A stretch of 64,000 nucleotides of DNA, from NCBI GenBank assembly GCA_018240525.1, contig JAFEFN010000003.1, forward strand, positions 310,001 through 374,000, in the 5' to 3' direction. A program made the position numbers and the translations under genes. The DNA is from Pseudomonadota bacterium. GTDB taxonomy: Bacteria > Pseudomonadota > Gammaproteobacteria > Steroidobacterales > Steroidobacteraceae. Positions 34,950-42,115 of this stretch are shown here, in pieces. Position 1 is the stretch's first letter. Each line of letters opens with the position of its first letter. The notes beneath the pieces are model-generated. The model searched no databases. It was not told the DNA's origin and saw only the letters and a program-made list of their open reading frames with translations.

Positions 34950-36884
34950 TCATGAGAGCAGCTCGAGCGCCCTGCCCGCTCCGCGCTTGCCCTCGAGCAT
35001 GGCGTGCGCCATGTTCATGTTTCCCTGCAGCTCCGAGTGAGCGAAGACAATGCGCCCGTGCGGCGCGCGGATCTGTTCGGGCGGGGGCAATGCGCCTCCG
35101 CTGCCCAAGAAGAAGCCCGGCATGGGCGCCATGTAGGCATGCCCCCAGCGATTGAGCACGATCGCCGCGATATCGCGCCGCGCGTCGAATCCGGCCGGGC
35201 CGAACATCTCGGTCATTTGTTCCCTGAGCAGACGCTCGAAGTCTGCATAGCTGGCCGCGAGCAACTGCCCGCGCGCGACCGGTCCCTGCATCTCCGGCGG
35301 CACCCCGGGGTTCATGAACGGGATATAGAAGGTCAGGACCACCGGGCTGTCCGGCGTCAGGGGGCGCGGGCTGGAAGTGACGGCCACGTTGCGGCGGACG
35401 CATACATGCCAGCCTAGCCCGGAGAACCAGCGCGCAATCGGGAAGCCCAGGCGCTCGAAAAAGCGCCAGTTGCGCAGCGCCACGTTGGCCGTCAGTACGG
35501 GTCCGTAACGGAATGCGGCGTACGCGCCACGGTGCGCCTCCGGCAGGTCGCTGACGATGTTCCGGTTGACCCAGCCTCCTGATGCCATCACGACGCACTT
35601 GGCGCGCACGAAGCGCGTCTGGCCATCCTTCACGTACTGAACCAGCACCGATCCGGCGCTGTCAGCTGGCCCTTCGTGGTGGACATGCACCGCGGTCGCA
35701 CCCGTGCGGAATCGTACCGGTGCACCCGCGGAGTCGAGCGCGGCGGAGTTGAAACGCCCGGTGAGTGCCGCCTGCAACGGCGTCGGGCCGCTGATGGCTG
35801 TGGGAAGTATCGCCAGCAGCATGCGGCGGTAGATGCCGCTATTGCCGCCCGGAAAGGACACCACGCTGATGTCGACGAAGCGGTTCTGGGACGTGCTTGC
35901 GATGGTGCCCGGTAGCGTCAGCCGCTTTGCGGCCAGGGCCGAGACCGCGTTGCCGCATACCCCGAAGTTACCCACGCACAGCAGCGGATCGATGTAGTGC
36001 TTCACCTCGCTGCCGTAGCCGAGCTGGTCCAGGAGCTCGTAGTAGGTGATGGAGTCCAGCCAGCGATCTACATCCGGCTTCTGCGAGACCAGGTCACGGC
36101 GGTTGTTCGTGAAGTCATCAAGCTGCTTCTGCACGGACGCCGGCCACGGCGTGTTACGGAACTGGGCCGCCCCGGGGTTGCGTACCCAGCCAGACCCTGG
36201 GAAGTAATAACCGACGTCGTAGACCGACTCGACGATCATCGGGTCAAAGTGCTCGATCGGCAGGCGCAGCTTCTCGGCCCCGCCGGCCAGTGGTTCGAGG
36301 GGGTACTCCAGCGGCAGGCCGAGCTCGCGGTAGTAATCCACGTATACCTGGTAACGAGCGCCGCCGGCCTTGTACTCCCTGTCCGGGATGAGCCCGGCGT
36401 TCGAGCCCTGCGGTGCCGTGAGGTGGACTCCATCCACCTCGAAGTCGTTCTGCTTGGCTTCGCCGCCGAGTACCGGGTGGTTCTCCAGCAGCAGGCAGGT
36501 CTGGTGAGCCTTGCGCTGCTTGTGGAACTCGTAGGCCACAGTCAGTCCGGAGAATCCGCCGCCGATCACGACCACGTCGTGACTCTCAACCTCGCCCGTC
36601 GGCTCGAGCACGCGGTACTGATGGTCGCGTATTCCGTGCGCCGCATCGCGCACGCCCTCGGTATTCCCATTGGACCACCGGTAGTCGCCGATGCCGCCGT
36701 ACCCGGTCCACGCAGAGTTCGACGGGCCCAGCGATTCGGTGGCGTGCGCGCTGGCGGACGCAAGACCAGGAGTGCCTGCCAGCAGCGCGGCCCCAGAACC
36801 AGCGAGCACGCCATTGACGAAGTCCCGCCGCGTGATAGCGCCTTCCATACCCAGCGTCTTCGAAGGGGTGCCCGTTCGCTTCAT
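34950..36884 (-). CDS. Tat-exported FAD oxidoreductase, spermidine-dehydrogenase-like
   Basis: The 644-residue protein starts with a twin-arginine signal (ITRRDFVNG, then a hydrophobic stretch to about residue 50). After GYGGIGDYRWSNGN comes the FAD fold VVVIGGGFSGLTVAYEF with LLLENHPVLGGEAKQNDF, and a C-terminal amine-oxidase-like part ending near IVFAHSELQGNMNMAHAM. The arrangement resembles periplasmic spermidine dehydrogenase. It would oxidise an amine or alcohol of the substrate in the periplasm. The start at 36884 follows GAGGA; it lies seven bases after the MFS gene. Confidence 0.82.
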   Translation of the reverse strand: MKRTGTPSKTLGMEGAITRRDFVNGVLAGSGAALLAGTPGLASASAHATESLGPSNSAWTGYGGIGDYRWSNGNTEGVRDAAHGIRDHQYRVLEPTGEVESHDVVVIGGGFSGLTVAYEFHKQRKAHQTCLLLENHPVLGGEAKQNDFEVDGVHLTAPQGSNAGLIPDREYKAGGARYQVYVDYYRELGLPLEYPLEPLAGGAEKLRLPIEHFDPMIVESVYDVGYYFPGSGWVRNPGAAQFRNTPWPASVQKQLDDFTNNRRDLVSQKPDVDRWLDSITYYELLDQLGYGSEVKHYIDPLLCVGNFGVCGNAVSALAAKRLTLPGTIASTSQNRFVDISVVSFPGGNSGIYRRMLLAILPTAISGPTPLQAALTGRFNSAALDSAGAPVRFRTGATAVHVHHEGPADSAGSVLVQYVKDGQTRFVRAKCVVMASGGWVNRNIVSDLPEAHRGAYAAFRYGPVLTANVALRNWRFFERLGFPIARWFSGLGWHVCVRRNVAVTSSPRPLTPDSPVVLTFYIPFMNPGVPPEMQGPVARGQLLAASYADFERLLREQMTEMFGPAGFDARRDIAAIVLNRWGHAYMAPMPGFFLGSGGALPPPEQIRAPHGRIVFAHSELQGNMNMAHAMLEGKRGAGRALELLS

Positions 36885-36891
36885 GTCATCC

Positions 36892-38187
36892 TCAGGAGGG
36901 GTCGGCGAGAAGTGCGCGGGCCGCCGTGCCGGCGCGCTCGCGGTGGAGGAAAGGCGCGGCACACAGCAGCGTCACGACAACCAGGGTGGCGAGGCACTCG
37001 ACCCCGACCAGGGAGGCCTGCAGCGACTGCGGCCCGAAGCGAGCGCCGAGTGCATCGCTCAGGCCACCGACCAGGACCGGTCCGGCAGCCAGGCCGGCGA
37101 TCCCGGCCACCAGCAGCGTGAGAGCACTGGTGGTCGCCCGCAGCTCGCCCGGCACGTGCACGAAGCAGGCACCCCAAAGGGCACCATTGGTGCTGTAGAC
37201 GGCCAGCGCGTAACCGGCATTCAGGACGAAGGCGACGGCCGGATTCGGGGCGAGCAGCATGCATAGGCCGGTCGGGATTGCGGCGAGGTACATGCAGGCC
37301 GGGAACCACACCAGCCAGCGGGCGTCCCGGCGCGCGAGCGCGCCTGCCACCATGCCGCCTAGGACACTGCCCGGAATGCCGCCGACGGCAATCGCCAGCC
37401 CATAGCGCAATCCGACCTCCTCCACCGGAAGACCAAACTGGCGTACGTAGTAGGACGGCAACCACTGGTTGAGCCCGTACTCAACCAGCATTGCGAAGCA
37501 CACGGCGATCAGTACCAGCAGGTAGGAGCGCAGCGAGACAAGCCGTCGCACTACCTCCCGCAGGGGTACGCGCCCTGGCGCGGCGGCGTGGGTGACTCCG
37601 GGAACTGGCTCCCGCAGGGTCAGGAGGGTAACGGCGGCGAGCATGCCGCCCGCAGCGGCAAACACCCACAGGGTAGGACGCCAGCCCCAGCGCACCCCCA
37701 CGACCCCTCCCAGCACCATCGCCAGCGTGGCACCCAAGACGCCTCCGGCCGAGTGCGCGCCCAGTGCAAACGGCCGGCGCTCAGAGCTCACGTAATCGCC
37801 CAGCAGCGAATGCGAGGTCGGAATGCAGATGGACTGCGCCGCTCCAAGTACGGTGCGGGCACCCAGCATCTGGATGAAGGAGCGCGCCAGCCCGAACAGT
37901 CCCGTGGCGAGGCTCCAGACCAGGATGGCGCCGGCCAGCCAGTAGACGCGCCCGTGCCGCTCCGCCATGCGCGCGAGCGGAACGCCGGCGAGTGCGTAGA
38001 GGATCGCAAACCCGCCACCGAGCAGCAGCCCGAGCTGCCCGTCCGAGAGGGCGACGTCCGCCTTGATCGCCGGCAGGAGTATGGAGACCACCATTCTCTG
38101 GCCATAGTTGGCAATGTTCACAAGGCACAGCAGCAGGACCACGTAGCCGGCGTAGTTGCCCTGTCCCGTTGGCGGCGCGCGCGTCAC
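36892..38187 (-). CDS. MFS transporter (spinster-like)
   Basis: The 431-residue protein has twelve predicted membrane segments, with N-terminal NYAGYVVLLLCLVNIANYGQRMVVSILLPAIKAD and PLARMAERHGR between helices 2 and 3, similar to spinster-type MFS carriers. It would import the substrate or an intermediate over the inner membrane. The start is a GTG overlapping the Rieske gene stop (GTGA), so it is coupled to that gene. Confidence 0.88.
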   Translation of the reverse strand: MTRAPPTGQGNYAGYVVLLLCLVNIANYGQRMVVSILLPAIKADVALSDGQLGLLLGGGFAILYALAGVPLARMAERHGRVYWLAGAILVWSLATGLFGLARSFIQMLGARTVLGAAQSICIPTSHSLLGDYVSSERRPFALGAHSAGGVLGATLAMVLGGVVGVRWGWRPTLWVFAAAGGMLAAVTLLTLREPVPGVTHAAAPGRVPLREVVRRLVSLRSYLLVLIAVCFAMLVEYGLNQWLPSYYVRQFGLPVEEVGLRYGLAIAVGGIPGSVLGGMVAGALARRDARWLVWFPACMYLAAIPTGLCMLLAPNPAVAFVLNAGYALAVYSTNGALWGACFVHVPGELRATTSALTLLVAGIAGLAAGPVLVGGLSDALGARFGPQSLQASLVGVECLATLVVVTLLCAAPFLHRERAGTAARALLADPS

Positions 38188-39407
38188 AGGCTCGCTTGCA
38201 TCAGAGCGAGGTAACGCTCGACGAAGTCGGCCGCCAGCGTCTCGAGCAGCGAATACGGACCCGGCACGAAGCCCATCGCACCCACTCCGGCCGCGTTTAT
38301 TTCGATGAGCTGCTTGTCCTGCTTGGTGGTCTCATCCCACACGTAGCACAGAGCATCCACGTCATAGTCCCTGCCCGCCACGGCCTCGCGGCGCACCAGC
38401 CAACGCATCACTGCGCGCGTCCGCCGTGCATCGACGGGCAGGTAAGTCACGGTCAGGGCGTAGTCGCTGGTGGCCATCACGTAGGAGAGGAAGCCTATGC
38501 ACCCCGTGGTCACGCTCTCGTCGTAACGCCCAACCCGCCCGAGCAGCGGGGCAAGCGGGCTGCCATCGCGGGAAGCGGTGCACTTGCCCGGGGCCAGCGG
38601 CCAGGTGCCCGCCCGGCAGAGCTGCCCTGCAACCTCGACCAGTTCGCTGCGGCCGGTACGCACGCCGTGGCTGCCCATGTCGGCGGCCCACGTGCGCTGG
38701 TAAGCCGCGAACTCATCGACCGCGGCTGGTGGCACGCGCTCGTCCGCGCGTACGAACGCATTGACTGCGGTGTACTCCGGGTGATTCGGCAGACAGTGAT
38801 AGCACTCGAGGTTGTTCTCGATGCACAGCTTCCAGTTCGCAGTGATGTCATAGGTGCGCTCGGCAGCAACCTTGCACGCCGAAAGGTCGTAGCGCTCCCA
38901 GTATTCCCTGACCGGTGCCAGCAGCTTCGCCGCGTCCGGCGCGGCTTCCGGCAGCAGGCTGACGAGGATCAGACCCTCGAAGAGAGTGACCCCGCAACGC
39001 CGTAACCCGTAAGCAGCGGGGTCGAGCCCTTCAGGCATGTGTCGCCAGGCAGCCAGCTCGCCACTGAGCTTGTAGCTCCACCCGTGATAGCGACAGCGAA
39101 ACAGCGCCGCGTGTCCGCTAGCGTCCTCGCACAGACGGGCACCTCGGTGCCGGCATACGTTGTGGAAAGCATTGATATCGTCGTTGCCGCCGCGAACGAT
39201 GACGACGGCGGCCCCCAGTGCATCGACCGTGAAGTAGTCCCCCGGTTTTGGAATCAGCGAGGCATGTCCGACCATCAGCCACTGGGGACCCAGGACCGCA
39301 GATACCTCGTGTGCGAAGATCTCCTCGTGCAGGTAGAACGGCGCTGCGAGGTTCTCGCCCCGCCGGTGGCCGTCGATCAGATACCGCAGTTCTGTGGATG
39401 AACGCAT
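38184..39407 (-). CDS. Rieske non-heme iron oxygenase, alpha subunit
   Basis: The 407-residue protein has the Rieske [2Fe-2S] site (Cys85, His87, Cys105, His108 in CRHRGA...CRYHGW) and the mononuclear iron site ENNLECYHCLPNHPEY with His204 and His209. The arrangement is like choline/glycine-betaine-type and other single-component-alpha oxygenases. It would hydroxylate or N-dealkylate the substrate. No reductase or ferredoxin is in the island, so electrons must come from elsewhere. AGGA precedes the ATG; it is the first gene of the operon. Confidence 0.92.
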   Translation of the reverse strand: MRSSTELRYLIDGHRRGENLAAPFYLHEEIFAHEVSAVLGPQWLMVGHASLIPKPGDYFTVDALGAAVVIVRGGNDDINAFHNVCRHRGARLCEDASGHAALFRCRYHGWSYKLSGELAAWRHMPEGLDPAAYGLRRCGVTLFEGLILVSLLPEAAPDAAKLLAPVREYWERYDLSACKVAAERTYDITANWKLCIENNLECYHCLPNHPEYTAVNAFVRADERVPPAAVDEFAAYQRTWAADMGSHGVRTGRSELVEVAGQLCRAGTWPLAPGKCTASRDGSPLAPLLGRVGRYDESVTTGCIGFLSYVMATSDYALTVTYLPVDARRTRAVMRWLVRREAVAGRDYDVDALCYVWDETTKQDKQLIEINAAGVGAMGFVPGPYSLLETLAADFVERYLALMQASL

Positions 39408-39634
39408 GGAATCCTGTTTGTATGCGGCGCCCGCGAGCTGCCATCACCCCTCGCTGCCGAATGTACCCAGCCCCGGCCGCCGATCGGTAATGGCCTTGTA
39501 TGACAATGATGAAATCGTACCGTACCTTCTCCCTGGTACCGTTCATGCCGCCCGTCGAATCGTAGCGAAAAGCCGGCCGTGGCCTGATACTTTGGTCCCG
39601 GCAGTCCGCAACCGGCCCGGTAAACAGCGTCGCA
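39408..39634. promoter_or_regulatory. Divergent control region with direct repeat
   Basis: The 227 bases between the Rieske and AraC genes must hold the promoters of both. TACCGT occurs twice in the same direction (39518-39523 and 39537-39542), 19 bases apart, close to two helical turns, which would suit an AraC-type dimer. Surrounding bases also match partly (TACCGTACC, GGTACCGTTC). No strong sigma-70 boxes were found by eye. Confidence 0.45.
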
Positions 39635-40678
39635 ATGAACCGTAAAGTCCTGATCAGTTCAGATGACCTGGACATGTGGAAGAAACTGGAAGACATCCAG
39701 CAAGTCGACCCTGCACTCAGCGGCGGCATCCAGCACGTCGTCTATGGCCACCAAGCGCACGGGCGCGACCAGCCCATCACCCGCCTGATCGCCTCCGGCT
39801 ACGAAGAAATCCACGAAGTCGAGGCGGGCTTCTGTGTGCACATCACCGACGGAGTCGTCGCTCAGAATTGGCGCCTTACCGCCAGCAGCCTTGGATCTGC
39901 ACTCCGCCTGCGTCTGGCGTTCGCGGGAGAGGCCGGCTATACAGCGCGTGACAGCCGCGTGAGTGATGAGGCCACCCGCTGCTCGTTCATCATCCTACCT
40001 CCGGGTGAACTGCTGACCGCCACTTTCAAGGGTGGGACCGCCTATCGGTACTGTTCGCTCAGCCTAAGCAGGGACTACCTCGTCCGCACCCTCGCTCTGG
40101 ACGACGACGAGATTCCGCCGGTGCTTCCCATGTATTGGTCGCGGCGCGAGACCGGCATGGGACACTTCGGCGTCTCGAAGGCATCCCTGAACCAGGCGAG
40201 TCGCCTGTTCAACGTCCGCTGCAGCCCTGGATGGCACGACGTGACCGTGCGTGCACTATCCCTAGAGCTGTTACGCATGCTGTTTCACGACTGGCGTTCG
40301 GCGCGCACGCATCTGCGACCATTGTTGCGGATCACGCCCTCGGAGCGCGCGCGGTTGGTGCGCCTGCGCGAACAGATCGATTCCGATCCGGCCGTGCGCC
40401 TGACGCTCGGCTTGCTAAGCAGCCGACTTAAGCTCAGTCGCAACAAGCTGCACTACGGATTCAAACAGTGCTTTGGGATCTCGCTGCACGAATACCAGAC
40501 CGAACGACGTATGCAGCGGGCGCTGAAGCTCCTGCAGGAGACGCCACTGCCGATAAGCGAGATCGCAGCGCTCTCAGGTTTTGACGAGCCAACGAATTTT
40601 ACGTCCGCCTTCAAGAAGTATTTTTCCGCACTACCGCGGGATATACGCGCAGGTACGAAGTCGGCGGTTCCGACCTAG
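39635..40678 (+). CDS. AraC-family transcriptional regulator
   Basis: The 347-residue protein has an N-terminal sensor part (about 1-230) without clear family marks and a C-terminal double helix-turn-helix: LGLLSSRLKLSRNKLHYGFKQCFGISLHEY, RMQRALKLLQETPLPISEIAALSGFDEPTNFTSAFKKYF. It is divergent from the seven-gene operon and is most likely its activator, responding to the imported compound or an intermediate. It lies about 230 bases inside the right end of the island. Confidence 0.92.
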   Translation: MNRKVLISSDDLDMWKKLEDIQQVDPALSGGIQHVVYGHQAHGRDQPITRLIASGYEEIHEVEAGFCVHITDGVVAQNWRLTASSLGSALRLRLAFAGEAGYTARDSRVSDEATRCSFIILPPGELLTATFKGGTAYRYCSLSLSRDYLVRTLALDDDEIPPVLPMYWSRRETGMGHFGVSKASLNQASRLFNVRCSPGWHDVTVRALSLELLRMLFHDWRSARTHLRPLLRITPSERARLVRLREQIDSDPAVRLTLGLLSSRLKLSRNKLHYGFKQCFGISLHEYQTERRMQRALKLLQETPLPISEIAALSGFDEPTNFTSAFKKYFSALPRDIRAGTKSAVPT

Positions 40679-40797
40679 TGGCTTCGCCTCCGGCAGGCCC
40701 ACACCCGTCGCGTAACGCCGTCTGCTACAGACCACTCACACAGAAGTTTCCATGAGGGCGAGACGAACGACCTGTCAGATACCTGCTAAGGCTTCGG

Positions 40798-40838
40798 AAA
40801 AGTGACCGCCTAGCCAGGCATACGTTGGCGGGCCACTT
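40798..40838. repeat. Imperfect inverted repeat, possible IS21-type end remnant
   Basis: AAAAGTGACCGCC (40798-40810) faces GGCGGGCCACTT (40827-40838). Ends of IS21-family elements often carry TGACCGCC/GGCGGGTCA-like repeats, and the following TTTAGGCGCCAAA is also reminiscent. No istA or istB gene is present, so this would be only a remnant. It could also be a simple terminator for the AraC gene. Confidence 0.25.
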
Positions 40839-40904
40839 AGGGGTAAAAATCGACAGCGAGACCGCAACCACTTGAATAGACTGAACAATTTAGGCGCCAA
40901 AGAA

Positions 40905-40924
40905 TCCTCTCCTGGGCACCAATA
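40905..40924 (+). repeat. tRNA-Leu 3'-end attachment repeat, copy 3
   Basis: The 20-base core is identical to copy 1 at the true tRNA, including three bases past the CCA end, in the same direction, 12.8 kb away. It marks the right end of the inserted tract. Confidence 0.85.
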
Positions 40925-40972
40925 GAGGTCTATCGCGACATGGCTCAGCGCGGCTTCCAAAAAGCCGCGCTC
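40925..40972 (+). pseudogene. RIO kinase gene fragment
   Basis: Directly after repeat copy 3 the frame reads EVYRDMAQRGFQKAAL, which matches KVYRDMRQRSFQKRAR of the intact RIO kinase at 28489-28536 at both protein and DNA level. Neither the start nor the rest of the kinase is present. It is a leftover of a second RIO kinase gene cut at the repeat. Confidence 0.75.
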
Positions 40973-41200
40973 GGCGGCCGCCACGTACCGTGCGGCCTTC
41001 CTAGTAACGTCCGCGTACACCCACGCAGAGGTGGTCGGAACCATACAAATGCGTGTGCGCCATGCGACCTCTGGCGTGTTTAGCTGCACTGGAGGACAGT
41101 AGAGAATGAAAATCAAACGCGGGCGTCGAGCGCCGGCCCGCGGCGATCTGTGCAAAGCTCGATCTCGCGATCTGTAACCAGGGCGGTCGGAGGTACCTCG

Positions 41201-42091
41201 ATGACGCAGATCAGGACAATTCTCGCGGCCAGCGATTTCTCAGTCGGCGGCACCCGGGCGGCGTCCCGTGCGGCACTGTTGGCGCGAGAACATGCAGCCC
41301 TACTGCAGGTTCTTCATGTGGTCGAGACCCGATCACTGGAACCATTTCGCGCGATCTTCAGCAGCTCCATTTATACCGAGCAGCACTTTCTCAATGATGC
41401 TACTTGCCACCTGCGAGTGCTGGGCGAGCAGCTCCGGGCCATCAGCAACTCCGCCCCGGAGTGCGTGACGCGAATGGGCGAGGTCCTCGAGGAAGTCCTC
41501 GCGAGCGCCGACCATGCAGATCTTCTCGTGCTTGGGGCGCATGGGGCACGCTCCAGGCGAAATAGGATGATCGGGACGACCGCCGATCGCCTGTTGCGAA
41601 GGAGCCGCCGCCCTATGCTCGTCGTCAAGAATGAAGCGAGGTCTGCATATACTCGAGTTATGGTGCCGATCGACTTCACAATCCATTCTATCGCGGCGCT
41701 GACATTTGCGACGCAGCTCGCACCCGCGGCAGACTTCGTACTCTTCCATGCATACCCGCGCGCATCGGAACTCGAACTCATGCGCGAAGACATCCCGGAC
41801 GAGGCCAGCAAGCGCTTCGACGAGCAACAGCACGAGCAGGCGCTTGCTAATATGGAAGGCTTCTGCCAAAGAACCGGCGCACCGCTTAGGCGTACGACTT
41901 TCTTGGTGGTGCCGGGCAAGCCTAAGAATCTCGTGGCCTCAAAGGCCGCCGCATTGAACGCGGACTTGGTGGTTCTCGGCAAGCATGGTCACTCAGTTCT
42001 CGGCGACTTCTTCCTGGGGGGAGTAACGCGACATGCACTGGCAAAGGCCGCCTGCGACGTGGCTGTCGTTCCTGCGTATTTTCACCTGTAA
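41201..42091 (+). CDS. Tandem universal stress protein (UspA family)
   Basis: The 296-residue protein holds two Usp domains. Domain 1 (about 1-145) starts QIRTILAASDFS and contains LVLGAHGARSRRNRMIGTTADRLLRRSRRPMLVVK; domain 2 starts YTRVMVPIDFT and ends LVVLGKHGHSVLGDFFLGGVTRHALAKAACDVAVVP. The G-x2-G-x9-G-S/T nucleotide motif is partly changed in both. Such proteins help survival under stress or energy limitation. CGGAGG stands seven bases before the ATG. It converges with the P-type ATPase genes. Confidence 0.9.
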   Translation: MTQIRTILAASDFSVGGTRAASRAALLAREHAALLQVLHVVETRSLEPFRAIFSSSIYTEQHFLNDATCHLRVLGEQLRAISNSAPECVTRMGEVLEEVLASADHADLLVLGAHGARSRRNRMIGTTADRLLRRSRRPMLVVKNEARSAYTRVMVPIDFTIHSIAALTFATQLAPAADFVLFHAYPRASELELMREDIPDEASKRFDEQQHEQALANMEGFCQRTGAPLRRTTFLVVPGKPKNLVASKAAALNADLVVLGKHGHSVLGDFFLGGVTRHALAKAACDVAVVPAYFHL

Positions 42092-42115
42092 CCGGTTGCG
42101 ACGGATGTACGCCTC

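Larger units (their letters stand above)
29332..40904. mobile_element. tRNA-Leu-associated catabolic island between repeat copies 2 and 3
   Basis: The segment is bounded by direct copies of the tRNA-Leu 3' end and carries eight genes: an AraC regulator and a divergent seven-gene operon. No integrase, transposase or plasmid gene is visible, so it may be an old island that lost its integrase or moved with help in trans. Together with 28157-29315 (RIO kinase) it forms a two-part tandem insertion. Confidence 0.65.
40679..41200. other. Island right border, non-coding
   Basis: The 522 bases between the AraC and universal-stress genes hold no convincing gene. They contain an inverted-repeat element (40798-40838), attachment repeat copy 3 (40905-40924) and a RIO kinase fragment (40925-40972). 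The last part (41000-41200) is unremarkable and leads to the stress-protein gene. Confidence 0.7.

Noticed and set aside
29332..40904. Search for an integrase or transposase in the island
   Set aside because: All genes in the segment are assigned to other families; no tyrosine-recombinase or DDE motifs were seen on either strand.
40775..41155. 126-codon minus-strand frame across the island border
   Set aside because: It crosses the attachment repeat and the RIO fragment in antisense and has no motif or ribosome binding site.
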